The position numbers and the translations under genes were made by a program. A DNA stretch of 64,000 nucleotides from Calonectria ilicicola (lineage: Eukaryota > Ascomycota > Sordariomycetes > Hypocreales > Nectriaceae): contig CP085826.1 of NCBI GenBank assembly GCA_020809705.1, forward strand, positions 6,696,001 through 6,760,000. Reading direction: 5' to 3'. Position 1 is the first letter of the stretch. Each line of letters begins with the position of its first letter. Shown piece after piece: positions 33,824-45,890 of the stretch. The notes under the pieces were generated by a model, which had not been told where the DNA came from, ran no database searches, and saw only the letters and a program-made list of their open reading frames with translations.

Positions 33824-34768
33824 TCAGCCCCTCTTCTCGTTTACCTCCCAGACATCGACATGTCCATCCATCTTTCCGAGCAGTAGAGTCTTGCAGTCCT
33901 TGGTGAATGCGCCAGCTGTGACAAATACGTCTTGTCCTAGTTCAAAGAGAACCTCGCCGGAAGTCACATCCATGATGTCAAAGCCATCTTCAGTGCGGCA
34001 GACCATGTACCTACAGTCAGGCGAAATACACAGCGGCCAGCCTTCGTTGCGGCGCACAGTGTTGAGGTTGTACGATGTCAAGTTGTTCAGCTGCGGCAGC
34101 CAGACGTGCACAGTTGTGCCCCAGACGGAAACAATGCGATATCCATCCGGCGAAACGGCCAAGGCGCGGGGGTTGGTTGAGTTTTCAATCTCCAAGCGGC
34201 GGAGCGTCTTAGATGTCGAAGAATTGGTAATGCGCAGAGTGCCGTCGCGGGAAATGGTGACCAAGCTGTCGTCTGGCATGAAAGCAGCGTGTGTGATGGT
34301 ATCGATATGGGCCATGACCCTGCCCATCCTCCGTCCGCTACGAGCATCCCAGATCCCCATGCGGTTGTTGTCCTCTCCAATTGCGAGAGTTCTCCCGTCT
34401 CTGCTCCATGCTACCGGCTGCTCCTTGGCCTCCTTTAGCTCACTGATCGTCTTGCCAGTGGTTCCATCTCGAATGAGGATGGTACTGGAGTGGTGGAACT
34501 CAACACCGCCTGCCACCTGGACAGCCCAGTCTCGGACCGTTGCGATACTGTTCCCTTGGGGAGAAAAAGCTGCATAAGATCCGCTAGTCTTAGAATAGCC
34601 ACGCTGTGTCTCAATGTCAAAGATGTCAATCCATGACTTGTGCGCGTGTCCAGACGTGTAAATGGCAAAAGCAGCCGAAGTCGCAGGGGAGATCCCGACA
34701 GAGGTAATCTCCGCTCTGCTACAGAGACGGCTAAAGCGCCGGGTTAAACTGAAACCACTTTCAGTCAT
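33824..34768 (-). CDS. WD40-repeat protein
   Basis: Single coding exon, 314 aa from the ATG at 34768 (MTESGFSLTRRF). At least six WD40-like blades are visible: KSWIDIFDIET, SSTILIRDGTTGKTI, RTLAIGEDNNRMGIWDARSG, DSLVTISRDGTLRITNSSTSK, YRIVSVWGTTVHVWLP and KTLLLGKMDGHVDVWEV. The chain is short for a full seven-blade ring plus tail, and no other domain is present, so a scaffold role is likely but its complex is unknown. Neighbours do not suggest a pathway. The leader contains a 55-bp intron (34851-34797) described separately. Confidence 0.85.
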   Translation of the reverse strand: MTESGFSLTRRFSRLCSRAEITSVGISPATSAAFAIYTSGHAHKSWIDIFDIETQRGYSKTSGSYAAFSPQGNSIATVRDWAVQVAGGVEFHHSSTILIRDGTTGKTISELKEAKEQPVAWSRDGRTLAIGEDNNRMGIWDARSGRRMGRVMAHIDTITHAAFMPDDSLVTISRDGTLRITNSSTSKTLRRLEIENSTNPRALAVSPDGYRIVSVWGTTVHVWLPQLNNLTSYNLNTVRRNEGWPLCISPDCRYMVCRTEDGFDIMDVTSGEVLFELGQDVFVTAGAFTKDCKTLLLGKMDGHVDVWEVNEKRG

Positions 34769-34796
34769 TGTTGTTGTTGTTGTCGTTGAAGATTTT

Positions 34797-34853
34797 CTGG
34801 TGTAAGTGTTAGTCAACGATTCAACGGCCCCACTACTCGAAAAGCACTTACAT
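34797..34853 (-). promoter_or_regulatory. 5'-leader intron with start-stop codon pair over the splice donor
   Basis: In the WD40 gene leader the minus strand reads CCGCCATGTAAGTGC. The intron runs 34851-34797 (GTAAGT..CTAAC..ACACCAG). The ATG (34853-34851) overlaps the donor and is followed at once by TAA (34850-34848). Splicing deletes this minimal upstream frame; retention would keep it. Confidence 0.6.
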
Positions 34854-36282
34854 GGCGGTGGTCGCCGAGTTCCTAATCGGGAATTGCCGAAATAGACAAA
34901 AGGGAGATTCAATTCTCAGACTCTAATTAACCAGAAAATAGAGAAAAATAAATTGAAGATGGTGGTGAAGTTGTGTTTTGGTGTTGAAAGATGAAGGTGC
35001 TAAGCAAAGAGTAGGTTGTGTTTTTGAGGCTGATTTTGGTAATGTGTATGATGAAGTCGAAGGGCGCGGGAGGTAGGGATAAACATGTTTTTAAGTATAT
35101 CCATCATGATGAATTGAATGACTCTAACCTAACCCACAGTGAAAAACTTGATTGATTGTTAATCGCGCGCAACCCTTGGCGCATCAGAATAGCCACCCTC
35201 AAAAAAAAAAAGTTAACTAGCCCCAAATCGCTTGAGAGGTGATGCACAACCCGATTCTGCGAACCAGATACGAATCGGTTGCAGCTTCCAATCAATCACA
35301 GCCTGGTACGAAAACAGGGGAGAAATAAGGCAAGGATCCGCGTGATACAGGATATCCATGTTATTCGCGCCTTTAGATAAGTAGGCTATGTTCTGCTCGA
35401 GGTTGGTTCGTGATGAGCCGTGAACAGTTCAGCGGCGTGACTCATGTCGGGCAACTCGTGAAAACCAGAGCGTTAAGCTTGAAATTGATCCGTCTTACCC
35501 CTGCGGGCTACGGTGATGGTGGAGGTGGCACCTTTCGGCGAGGCAGAAAGAGGAATAGCGCCCGCTGTCCAGCGTAGCAATGTTGCTCGATTGGGCGGGG
35601 AAGACGTGGTAGTGTTTGGGGGGGAGGGATGGAAGGATTGGAGAAAACATGAGCCCCGTGGCTTGCAGAGAGAATCCTTGTGTGTTAATAGGCCATGTGA
35701 TGCGATGCTTTCTGGTTGGATATGTCAGCACTCAACTTTGTGGTTGCAATCATGCTATAGCTCTGGGTTTGTTGGTGAAGCTGGATGGTGGCTGACGGAG
35801 TGGCTGAATACGGGCTGAATTGCAAACTTCTTGGCACTCAATAACAGTATTCGCGTATACGAATTATACGGCCAGGGATTATCTAGAAGCATTTCTCAAG
35901 GCTGTTTTTTGCACAGCATGAGTAATCCAATTCAATTCAATTGAACCAATACATCTTAGAATGGGGCCATCACGTCAACGCGGCGAGCGGCATTGTCATT
36001 TGCCCGCTTAATTGAGCTCCCAATATTTTACAATTGCATCCAAAACTCTTGTTTTCTTCATTTAATTCATCATTCATTTCAGTGACTGGGTCTACACGCT
36101 ATGGTTAAGCTATTGTGACATCTACCGATTGGGTCTGTTGGGCTTGTGCCATCAAGGTGCCCTGAAGAGGGGCCTTCATCTTTCCCCGCCAGACAACTAA
36201 CTCCTCATAACAGCCAAGGCTTTCCCGCCTGTATAATTCACACGATTTCCTTTTCTCTTCATACATTTCTCCATTTCATCCT
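34854..36282. other. intergenic region, no gene seen
   Basis: About 1.4 kb. Promoter of the WD40 gene lies near 34854-35100. No coding or RNA gene recognised; short A-runs occur. Confidence 0.45.
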
Positions 36283-37423
36283 CTAAGCCCCAAAAGCCTC
36301 GTCATAGTTGACCATGCACGATCGATATCGCACCTTGCTAGTGGCAATGTTGTCCATGGCCTGCTTCAGACCATCGGTGGAAATAGGAATCTCCTCGACC
36401 CATGACTTGATGCCCTTGTCGGCAGCGAGCTGAAGCATCTCAAGCATCTCGCGGCGGCTGCCCAAGTGGGAAGTACCGATGTAGCAGCCGTTGGAAAGGA
36501 AGTCCTGGTTGCGGACGCTGATACCCTCACCACCGGGGAGACCAACCGAGTTCCAGTGGCCGTGGATGTCGAGCAGGCTAAGGTACTCGCTGAGGGCAAA
36601 GCCTTCGAATGAGTTGGCAGTGTTGATGATGATGTCAAAGGTCGTCTTGTGGCCCTCGGTCCAGTTCTTCTCGGAAGTAGCCAGGAAGCCATCGGCGCCC
36701 ATCTTCTTGGCATCGGCCTCCTTGGCACGGGTACGGGAGATGGCCCAGACCTCAGCGCCGAGAGCCTTGGCGAAAAGGACGCCATAGTGACCAAGACCAC
36801 CGATACCGACAATACCAACCTTCTTGCCAGGACCAGCACCAAGTCGCTTCAGAGGGCTGTAGACAGTGATACCGGCGCACAGCATAGGGGCTGCCTGGGT
36901 GCTAGATAGGGCGTCGGGGATGGGGTAGACCCTGAAGATAAGTGGTTAGTTGAAAACGGTTCATTCACGAATTGCTTGCAGCAACTCACCAGTACTCATC
37001 CACTCGAGCGTGGGAGGAGTAACCACCCTGAGTGATGGCGCCAGTGTCGAGCCAGGGAGCACCATAGGCATCGATCTGCTCCTTGCAGTAGGTCTCGTTA
37101 TCGTTGTTGCACTGACGGCAGCTGCGGCACGAGTAGACCTGAGCACCAGCACCGACACGATCACCGACCTTGACCGAAGTGACCTCGGAGCCGACGCGAA
37201 TGGCCCTGCCAACGACTTCGTGTCCGACAGCCAGAGGGTAAGGGCAGCCACCCCAATCGCCGCTGATGGTGTGTCGGTCACTGGCGCAAACACCACAGCA
37301 CTCGATCTTGATGTCGATATCGTTGTTGCGGAAGGGACGGGGAGTGAACGAGTTCTTCTCAAACTCCAACCAGCGCTCGGCGCTGGGGGACTGGAAGCCC
37401 TGGAACTGTTCGGGGGAGGACAT
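36283..37423 (-). CDS. NADP-type zinc alcohol dehydrogenase (ADH6/cinnamyl-alcohol dehydrogenase family)
   Basis: Exons 37423-36990 and 36931-36283 around a 58-bp intron (GTGAGT..CTTCAG), 360 aa. Catalytic-zinc region GVCASDRH and GHEVVGRA; structural-zinc cysteines in CRSCRQCNNDNETYC; Rossmann loop GIGGLGHYG. Conserved CAD blocks include YPLAVGHE, GAITQGGYSSH and AAPMLCAGITVYSPL. Length and order match ADH6-like medium-chain dehydrogenases, which reduce a broad range of aliphatic and aromatic aldehydes, usually with NADPH. No signal peptide, so cytosolic. A pathway link is not visible here. Confidence 0.93.
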
Positions 37424-38516
37424 GGTGATGCTGGTTTGGAGTGGGGGAGAGCAGGACGTTGTCGAGATACGAGATGCTTGAGAGAGAGAAGGGAAAGAAG
37501 AGGAGAAGGGAGCAATTGAGAGGGAGCGGGCAATATGGTTAATAAAGCTGCTGCCCGACCCGACTCCCTCGCAACGCGTCACAGTCCAGCACAGCACAGC
37601 ACAGAATCTTGCACCGCACTCGAGATCAAACCCCCACTCTCCTCGGCCGACTTGCCTCCATCGTGGTGATGAATTCAATGAGGGGCACCACACACACACT
37701 AGGCAAAAAGACGTAGGTTTGGGGGGAGTGCCATTGACTTTGGGGGTGCTCCTCTCCCGCTATCCGTCCATGGCATCGGCTCAGCATCGCAACGGCATGC
37801 GATAGGGTCACAATGGCGCTCAAGAGGGTCCATCTTGAGCCGGTCGACTCCTCCCACTTCCTCTAATTCACCCCACCATTGCCCATCATGACACAGAGGC
37901 CGGATTATCGTGGAAGGAAGATTAATCCGCCGGCGTGCCGATTCCTCCACCAAGCACTGACCCCCAATCCCCCGGCCGGGTCCCTGCCGAGTAGGCAAAC
38001 ACGTCCGGTGCACATGACGGCGGCCCCCGAGCCCGGAATTCGATTGACACGGAGGCGTAGACTGCTGGCATTTATTATCATGACCCCTCATCCCCCTCTT
38101 CCATTTAACCTGGGCAGGCAACCCATTCGGCCCCGAGGATGCACGCCTCGCCCTCTGCTGTAACCCTTCTTCACGTCGCATGATCATACATGCCGAACCG
38201 AACAAATGCCATCGCCTATCGGGTATCGCGTATCCTGAGCTGCCAACCCTCGACGACACCCGGGTTTCCACAACACCATTGTCATGACAGGCCGTGTCCA
38301 ATGTGATTGATTAATTAACCGCTTCTGTCACCCCTGTTTCATGCCAATTTCGGCTCGTTTTCCTGCTCGTCCTTCTTCTCATTTTTTTTTTCTCCAGTCT
38401 GCGACTCTCTCAGTACATTGTGATGGAATTCAGTAACCGGCTCGTTCGCCCCTCCTTTGTCCCGTCCCCCTCCCTTCGGCTCGCTTTCCTTCGCAAACGG
38501 TCGGCCTAGCTTCCGC
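37424..38516. other. intergenic region
   Basis: 1.1 kb. Next to the ADH start the leader is purine-poor on the coding strand and carries a short CAGCA repeat near 37588. No gene seen. Confidence 0.45.
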
Positions 38517-39032
38517 TTACTGCTTCTGCTTCTGCTTCTGGTTCCCAACCCGCGACTGGCCCAGCCCAATGCCCGCCAAGAAGCACACTCGAAGCGTCGC
38601 TCCGATATAGACCCACGGCACATTTCCCAGGTCGCTCACGTTCCAGCCGGCGGCATTGTAGTAAATGCCCACACCCAGCTCCCGCAGCGAGTACAAGTGG
38701 CCAATATCGGCCAGTAGCAGCACCAGGAGCACGGCCCTCCAGACGCGCAGGTCCGCAGTTGATCGCAGTACAATGGCTTCGTTGAGCGCAAAGAACAGGT
38801 ACATGTTGGCGAGCTGCGACAGCGCCACCGACGTGCTCAGTGGCACCTGATCCGGGGTTGAGCCTGCATTCAGCAGCGAGAGGTACTCGTGCTGTCGGAA
38901 GTGGCCATAATAGGCCCCTGCGAGGGCCGATATGGGTTCAATGAGGAAGAAGAAGAGTCGGTAAACGACGTGGATTCGGAGAGCCACCTGTTGCTGCTGC
39001 TGTGGCGCCGACTGTTGTTTGTTGGGAGCCAT
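38517..39032 (-). CDS. small four-helix membrane protein (DUF7704-like)
   Basis: Single exon, 171 aa from the ATG at 39032 (MAPNKQQSAP). A Gln-rich N-terminus leads to four hydrophobic segments: YRLFFFLIEPISALAGAYYG, SQLANMYLFFALNEAIVL, WRAVLLVLLLADIGHLYSL and WVYIGATLRVCFLAGIGLG. The spacing and the D-H pair in LADIGHLYS resemble fungal DUF7704 proteins, of unknown function; I base this on recall. The C-terminus is a short KQ repeat. No cleavable signal is evident. Possible endomembrane protein. Confidence 0.78.
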   Translation of the reverse strand: MAPNKQQSAPQQQQQVALRIHVVYRLFFFLIEPISALAGAYYGHFRQHEYLSLLNAGSTPDQVPLSTSVALSQLANMYLFFALNEAIVLRSTADLRVWRAVLLVLLLADIGHLYSLRELGVGIYYNAAGWNVSDLGNVPWVYIGATLRVCFLAGIGLGQSRVGNQKQKQKQ

Positions 39033-42000
39033 TATGGGCACCAATTGATTCGCGCTTGCTGAGTTGGCGGTAAGAACTATTGAAAACCAAGTCACAATGT
39101 GAGTTTTTGGCGTCAAGTCGACTTGTAATGGCAATAGACGATTTGTGTGACTTGGTCGCTAGTTCATCCTGAACCAAAAAAGGATGTTGCTAATGCGAGC
39201 CACCCTGTACTCCGGGAAAAACTTGATCCACGATTATCCTTGGAGCCCACATCAATCGCATCTTGGGCCATTTTCGGGCACCGCTAGCGATAATACCAAC
39301 ATCATTGCGGAAAAGCTATGATCAAATACGACATCCTCAGGTGAAATTTTGCTAGATATTGGAGCTTTGTTGTTTTGCATTCCGGTCAGCAAAGACTTCT
39401 AGAAGCTTGGTTCATCTCCACAACGCGCTTCTATTGTTGGGTTGCCAATTTATACCGGAAAACCCGTCTTGGAAGGTTTGCAGTTGCCAAATTTAACCCA
39501 TAAATTTCGACATAAATTGGGATAATGCATTGAATGGACGACTGCATTGGTTCCGTGCGGGCTAGATGAAAGCCTTCTCGTTTTGACAGGTCTTGCTCCA
39601 CTCATACACGGATCGCATACCCCACCATCTTGGGCAGAAAGATCGTGAAGTGCGGTCCTTGCGTTGCGGTTCCTGAACGTAGATGATGGTAACTCCACAA
39701 GCATTTTATATGTTACAGGTCCCGATCCAAAAGCCGGGGTTAGTTCATTTCATGTGGAACGAAGTCAGCACGGATGCTTACTCATGACGTCGGGTTTGTG
39801 CAGACAAGTCAGTGCAGAGTCAAGTGACCTCCATTTTAATAAGTACAAGACCGTCACATTCATAACTCCCCCTCGGAGAAGTTCGTTTGACATAAAAAAA
39901 AGAATATTACGCATTCGGATATTCTCGTGGAACACAGACCAAGGAGATATCTCTAGATAGAGTAGGATGAATGACCTACAATGTCATATATAGTTTCAAG
40001 CTGGTTTCTCGAAGAAATTTGACCGGACGACCTATTCGGCTTTTACCGCCAGGATTTTTCCTCGCAACGTCCCGGTCGTTTCAAAATCCAAACCTTCCCT
40101 CGCAGCGACGGTATTATCCTACAGTTGGTTTACACACGTTGTGCTAACGGAGCTCGCCCTTGTGGCGTAGGCATGGCATTAGTTTGAGTTTGACGGCTCA
40201 GAGGTTTGGAGACGGTGATATCATACATTCCTTGGCCGGCCGAAATGCCCCTCATCCCTTAACGGAGCTAGTGATGGCGTCTTGGAGCGGTCAGGCTCGT
40301 GATGGGATTGGTTGGAATTAGCGGTGGTTAAGACGGTTAGTGGGCGATGGCGCTCTGGGTCCGTTTGGCATATGTAGAGCAGGATCCTTATGAAGGAAGC
40401 CCATTGGACAGTTCTGTGCATTCGATTTCACGCAGACTGGTGCAGGGCGGCAAGACCTACATGAGATCTATGAAGAAAGCACTGACCTATTAAAGCCGTT
40501 TGGAGAAAGATATGGTTTGCGGATGACATTTTTCGAAACTTGCAGATGGGTCAGATCCAACGATGTCTTAGCTAGAGGCAGAGCTTCCCAGACGAACAGT
40601 TACAGGGGCACGCCGACATGGCGGTCTACATTTATTCCCTCGGCAAGCCGTGGCGGACAGTCGGGCACTCCGCTGGGTCGGGACAGGGCAAGCTACGTGG
40701 ATGCATTCCTCAATGTGAGGACGGGATTGGAGCACACAAAGAAAAGTTTTTAGCCTCCGCAGATCACCTCGGACCTGACAAACTGCCAGAGCCCCGACTT
40801 TCCTGCACCTTGGGGGTGGCCCGGTCGGTCCGTTCTGGGGCGAAAGTCTGGGGGCGGTGGTGCCCGGTTGGTGGGACTTGGATGAGCTGAGGGGAGACAT
40901 GCGCAGTAAAATGCGCGCACAGGATGGCTGGCATGAATCGTGACGAGTCTTGCACACGCGGTGTCTTCGGGCCGTCAAGCACGAAGCATACCGAGCATTA
41001 ATTTTGAGGCTGGGCAGGAGAGTCATCCTGTAAGGCATCACCCTAGATTCAGCATTGCAGATGTCTGTGTGCGCGTCTGAGAGAAAGAAGAGGCAAGAAT
41101 GAGACATCCTTGCGAATGAGATCGCTCAAGGGACCGAAAATCTGGGGACAGGCAAACCCCTTGCAACCTTGGCGATATGGAGGGACCCAGTGTGCAGTGT
41201 GTTTTAGCGTGCGGTATCAGTGAGTTGGACGGAAACCCAACAGTCTGGGCCGGTCGAACCAGCAAGGCAAGGATGTGTGCTTGAAGGATGCTGACCCTGG
41301 GGGAAAAAAAGGTGATACCAAGCCCGACTTGATTGGTAGCACAGCAGCTGCACTGCATGCAGGCCTGTCAAAATATTTTTTTTCTTTGTTTTGTTGTTGT
41401 TGTTGTTGACAATGCTATTTTCGACGACAGGAAAACAAAAGCAATACCACCTGAGCCTAACCTATGGCGCGCGGCACAGAAGGACGGGTTTCCCTGCAGG
41501 ATGTGTCCAGAAGGGGTGTCATGCATAAGAGGAGCCCATTCAGACAGCAACGACAACAACAACAACAGCTCACACAGCGTGGCTGGGCAGGTTGAGATAC
41601 AACGCCAAGAAGAGGGGAGGTTGTCTAGGGCGAGAGCAAGGTAAAATGAATAGAACATGGTACATGTCATTATCGCTTGCCACTTGTGAAGACCCCAAAC
41701 ACCGACTCTTGCGCTTTACGCCACGGGAGGTGAGGTAGTGGCCGCCATCTGACGCCATCCAACTAGCCGAGCGAGGTAACGAGAGACAGACATCCCTTTC
41801 ATCAGCGCTGCGAATGCTCTCAGCTCGGCTCAGCTCAGCACTGCAGCATGCAAAGCAGGCGGTGAGGGGGCCTTGCCCGAGGTGTGTCTGAGATTTTCTG
41901 GAAGTGCTGCTGGAAGGCGGACATTGACCCTCATGATGATTTCATGGTCTGAATGCTTGTGCTCCACCGGGTCTGCCGCATTCCACCTCCAAGCCAGAGC

Positions 42001-42417
42001 CAAGCCAGGCCAAGCCCCCCCATGTACGCTCCAACATGGCGCCGTCTCGGTGTCCTGCATGAGGGCGGAAGAGAGAAAAAAAATAAACTGGGCTTGGGCG
42101 GTGGTGGCTACGACTTTCGGGCACCACGCAGAATCTCGTTGATTTAGCGCCGCCCATCGAGGGGATTGGAGTGACCGCCTACCGCAGCTAGAAGGGACGA
42201 CGGCTAGTAAAACCTTGCTTGAATAGGGCCTTACATGCATATGAATGACTACAGGACGGGTTTAATCAGAGGATAATTGCTTCTTTTTTTCTTTTTTTCC
42301 TCATCCCGCTCCTTTTTTTTTTTTTTGTTGGTTCGTTTCGTAAATACGTCCACCGACCTTTGTGGCCCCTCGTTTTTAGCCCTCCCACCTATCTTCCTCT
42401 CGTTTCCCCATCCTTAG
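39033..42417. other. long intergenic region, no gene seen
   Basis: About 3.4 kb. ORFs on either strand are short and lack recognisable motifs. Poly-T runs occur at 42285-42326. The far end is the promoter of the F-box gene. Confidence 0.45.
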
Positions 42418-42425
42418 TATAAAAA
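42418..42425 (+). promoter_or_regulatory. TATA box of the F-box/WD40 gene
   Basis: TATAAAAA lies about 1.1 kb upstream of the start codon, at the beginning of the ATG-free leader. It is the strongest TATA-type motif there, which suggests transcription starts near 42450. Confidence 0.6.
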
Positions 42426-42449
42426 TTCCCTGGTGGTGACTGTCCTGTC

Positions 42450-43537
42450 CTTCTTCCACCCCTGGATTGGCTGGCTGTGATATTGAATTCTCTCTCTTTT
42501 CATCACACTCTCACCCCTGCTACCATTCGTTTCGGCTCCTGGCCCCCGACCCTGGGTCCTTGTCTGCCGGTCAAACTGTTACTGGTTACCGATACACCCT
42601 GGATCCTGTTGTTTCGCTGGGATTGGTAATACTGGACGTCCCTCTTTTCTTCTTTTGCTGCGCATTAGAGGATACCACTTGCCTACCTGCCACGACGCGA
42701 CCTGGTCTATTTTGATTGTAATAATTTTTTTTTTCGTTGCTTGCATACCGGAGCAACCACATCATCAGTCATTCGACGACCTCGACGCATCGATAAAAAA
42801 GCCTCTCCGCTTCCTGTGACACGGCGTGGCTGGATAAAGGGACGGAAGAGCCGATCGTCATAACTGTACTGCAAGTACATCCACGGCCACCTTGCATCCT
42901 CCGAGACAAACGCACCCGAAAAAAAAGCCAGGGCGGAGACTTACTGGCCGGGCCCCCCCAATCATCCATCCTTGCACCTTGCAAGCACGGACGGACCACT
43001 GACACGACGCTGACTGTCCCTGACACCAAGACTGGCACTGACGGTGGTTTTCTTTGTCCGTGGCGTTGTCTTGGAATTAAAAAGACCTTTGCACGCTCGC
43101 ATTCTTGGACGTCCTCACCCAACAAGACGAACCAGCGGCACGCGCCCTTGGCACTGAGAGATTGGGTACTGATCTTTCCTTTCGCCCAGGTCTCCTTCAT
43201 TTCTCTTTTCTGACAGCGTACAAAGCTTAACTTGCTTGTTGATTTTTTTCTGACAACACTCTTTTCCCACTGGTCGGACCGTTGCGACTTTGCCAGCCGT
43301 TGTTGGGACCAAACTCCACGCCCCCGGTCTGTCCCTAGTCTGGGCCCTTGTCTGCGCGGCACTGCCTCTCCCTCATAACTGTACCCATCTGCTCGATTGT
43401 CGACACCGACTCTCCGACTCCGACACCTGTATTCGCAAAGTCGACTAGAGACCGCCGATTCACAGCCCGAAAACTCCGACAACAAAACCGCCCGCTACGT
43501 TTTGCTCGCGTATTCACGCGGGCATCACGCTACGACC
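42450..43537 (+). promoter_or_regulatory. very long ATG-free 5' leader of the F-box gene
   Basis: No ATG triplet is found on the plus strand from about 42248 to the start codon at 43538. By chance about 20 would be expected in 1.29 kb. The leader is pyrimidine-rich in parts. It may contain introns I cannot place. Confidence 0.65.
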
Positions 43538-45890
43538 ATGACCCGTCGCATCTTCCCCATTAACGACTGGGCCCCGGCCCAAGAAGCCATGATGGACGCA
43601 CCCATTGCCGAGTCGTCTACCGTGGCTAGCCATGCCTCCTCAAATTCCAACAACACACCAAATGCCAGCGCACCTTCCTCTGCTAACTCTACCCTGGACC
43701 AGAGTGTCCACGATGTCGCTGCCGCCGGCGCGACAAACGCCCCGCGACTTCGTAGCCTCAGCCTCTCGCTGCCGTGGCGCCGCCCCAAGTCCTACGTTCT
43801 TGGCAACGACCACTTCCATACTCTTCCTCGACAGCTCAACGAGCTCGCCATCGACGACACCGAAGATGAGTCCCAGGCCTCGGCCTCTGGATCCGGCCAA
43901 GAGGATGCTCAGTTCCTAGCCCCTCATCGTCACCAGACCCGCTCCTACAACCAGCAGCCTCCAGCGGGTGTCAAGGGCATCTTCCGCCGCGCTTCTCTCT
44001 CCATCAGAGGCATGGTTCGCAGACCGTCTGTCACTGCAGACGAGTTCCGCCGACAGGATGTTCACAACCCTCATCAGCATGGACAGGCCATTAGGCCGAC
44101 GACCGCCCAGACCCACTCGACTTGGAACCGGTTGCGACAAGTCGCTAGCTTCCGCCATTCACGCTCCATCTACGACCTCGACCTGACCCAAGAGCCACCC
44201 GCCTTCCCCCACAACCAGGAGAATGAGCTGGCAGTTCCAATCCCTGGTTTCGGTGGCGAGCCCCCTGTCATTCCCTCCAACTCTGGTGCTGCAGCTAAAG
44301 CCTCTGCTGCCATGCAAAACGAGTACATTGCTAGGCATGGCATGCAGCACCTGTGGCTGCAACCCTCCGCCAGCGAGGACGGGAACGATCGCGAGAGCGG
44401 TATTGGAATCACTGTCACCGTTCCTGGCTCCGGAACCGACGATGGCAGTGGTTCTGAACTGGCTCTTGAGCTGGGCTCCACTATCAGCCGAATTGACTTT
44501 ATCTCCAAGCTGCCCGCTGAGTTGGCGATCCATATCCTGGCCTATCTTGATGCCGCGGCGCTGTCCAAAGCCAGCGAAGTTTCCCGCAGCTGGAAGAAGG
44601 TGGTTGCCAACCAACACATCTGGCGAGAGTCGTGTCTACGAGAGATGACCACCACGTATGCCACTAGCGGACCCATTGTGCCTGGCAGAGGGCTAGGAAT
44701 CCCCTCCGTCTCTCCCAACAATGACTGGAAGGAGATTTACCGTGTCAAGCAGGAGCTGAACCACCGATGGAAAGCCGGCAAGGCCAGACCCGTCTACCTC
44801 AACGGCCACTCAGATAGTATCTACTGCCTGCAGTTTGACGAGTAAGTCGCCACTTACACATCATCGCTAACTAGCCCACAAATAAACTAACCCTAACAAT
44901 AGGTACAAAATTATCACTGGTTCCCGAGACAAGACGATTCGCATTTGGGATATGCGCACTCTCGAGTGTCGTCTGGTAATTGGTCCTCCTGAGGTTATTA
45001 ACGAAGCTGGCATGCTTCTTGATGACGACGGCAACCCCACGCACTATGCTGCCGGGTCTGACAATGAACGTACTGCCACGTCGATGCCGACACTAGTGTC
45101 GTTCCCGACTCATCACAAAGCCTCCATTTTGTGTCTGCAATACGACGATAAGATTCTGGTGACAGGATCGTCAGACTCTAGCTGCATCGTCTACGACGTT
45201 CGCGCGGGGTACCGACCTATTCGCCGACTCCGCCATCACACCTCACCAGTCCTGGACCTCGCCTTTGATGACAAGCATATCGTGACGTGCAGCAAGGACA
45301 CCAGCATTTGCGTATGGGACCGCGAGACTGGAGCTCTGCTCCGACAGCTACGTGGCCATGGTGGACCGGTCAACGCTGTGCAGATGCGCGCCAACACCAT
45401 TGTCTCCTGTTCCGGCGATTTCCGTGTCAAGCTGTGGAACATTGACACGGGCAAAAACATCCGCGAATTTGTTGGTCACAACAAGGGTCTCGCTTGCTCG
45501 CAATTTTCCGAAGACGGCCGCTATATTGCCTCGGCTGGTAATGATAAAGTCATTCGAATCTGGGATGCAAACACTGGCGAGTGCCTTCGCGAGATGCGTG
45601 CTCACGAGAACCTAGTCCGTAGCTTGCACATCGACAGTGTAAGTGGACGACTCATCAGCGGAAGCTACGATACCGACATCAAGGTCTGGGATATGGAAAC
45701 TGGCCACCAGCTTCTTGATTTCCCACGATGGCATGCCAGCTGGGTCCTAAGCGCCAAGAGTGACTACCGACGAATCGTTAGCACAGGTCAGGACCCCAAG
45801 ATTCTCATCATGGATTTTGGCGCCGATGTCAAGGGCATCGAGATGCTGGAGAGCGGACGACGCATTGAGCAAAGGGGCGGATTCATCTGA
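43538..45890 (+). CDS. F-box/WD40 protein, beta-TrCP/FWD-1 type SCF receptor
   Basis: Exons 43538-44841 and 44903-45890 (61-bp intron, GTAAGT..CTAACAATAG), 763 aa. The start is the first ATG after a long ATG-free leader (MTRRIFPIND). A long Ser/Asn/Gln-rich N-terminus (about 1-310) is followed by an F-box (FISKLPAELAIHILAYLDAAALSKASEVSRSW as two halves: FISKLPAELAIHILAYLD and KVVANQHIWRESC). Then come WD40 repeats: SIYCLQFDEYKIITGSRDK, SILCLQYDDKILVTGSSDS, VLDLAFDDKHIVTCSKD, VNAVQMRANTIVSCSGD and others. Their wording is closest to beta-TrCP and Neurospora FWD-1, which target phosphorylated proteins such as FRQ to the proteasome. Orthology is inference. Confidence 0.9.

Noticed and set aside
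41221..41290. tRNA-like B box on the minus strand (GGTTCGACC)
   Set aside because: The flanking T stem does not pair and no A box or acceptor stem can be placed.
42769..43485. 238-residue minus-strand frame in the F-box leader
   Set aside because: No domain and odd Cys/Arg content; better explained as the untranslated leader of the plus-strand gene.
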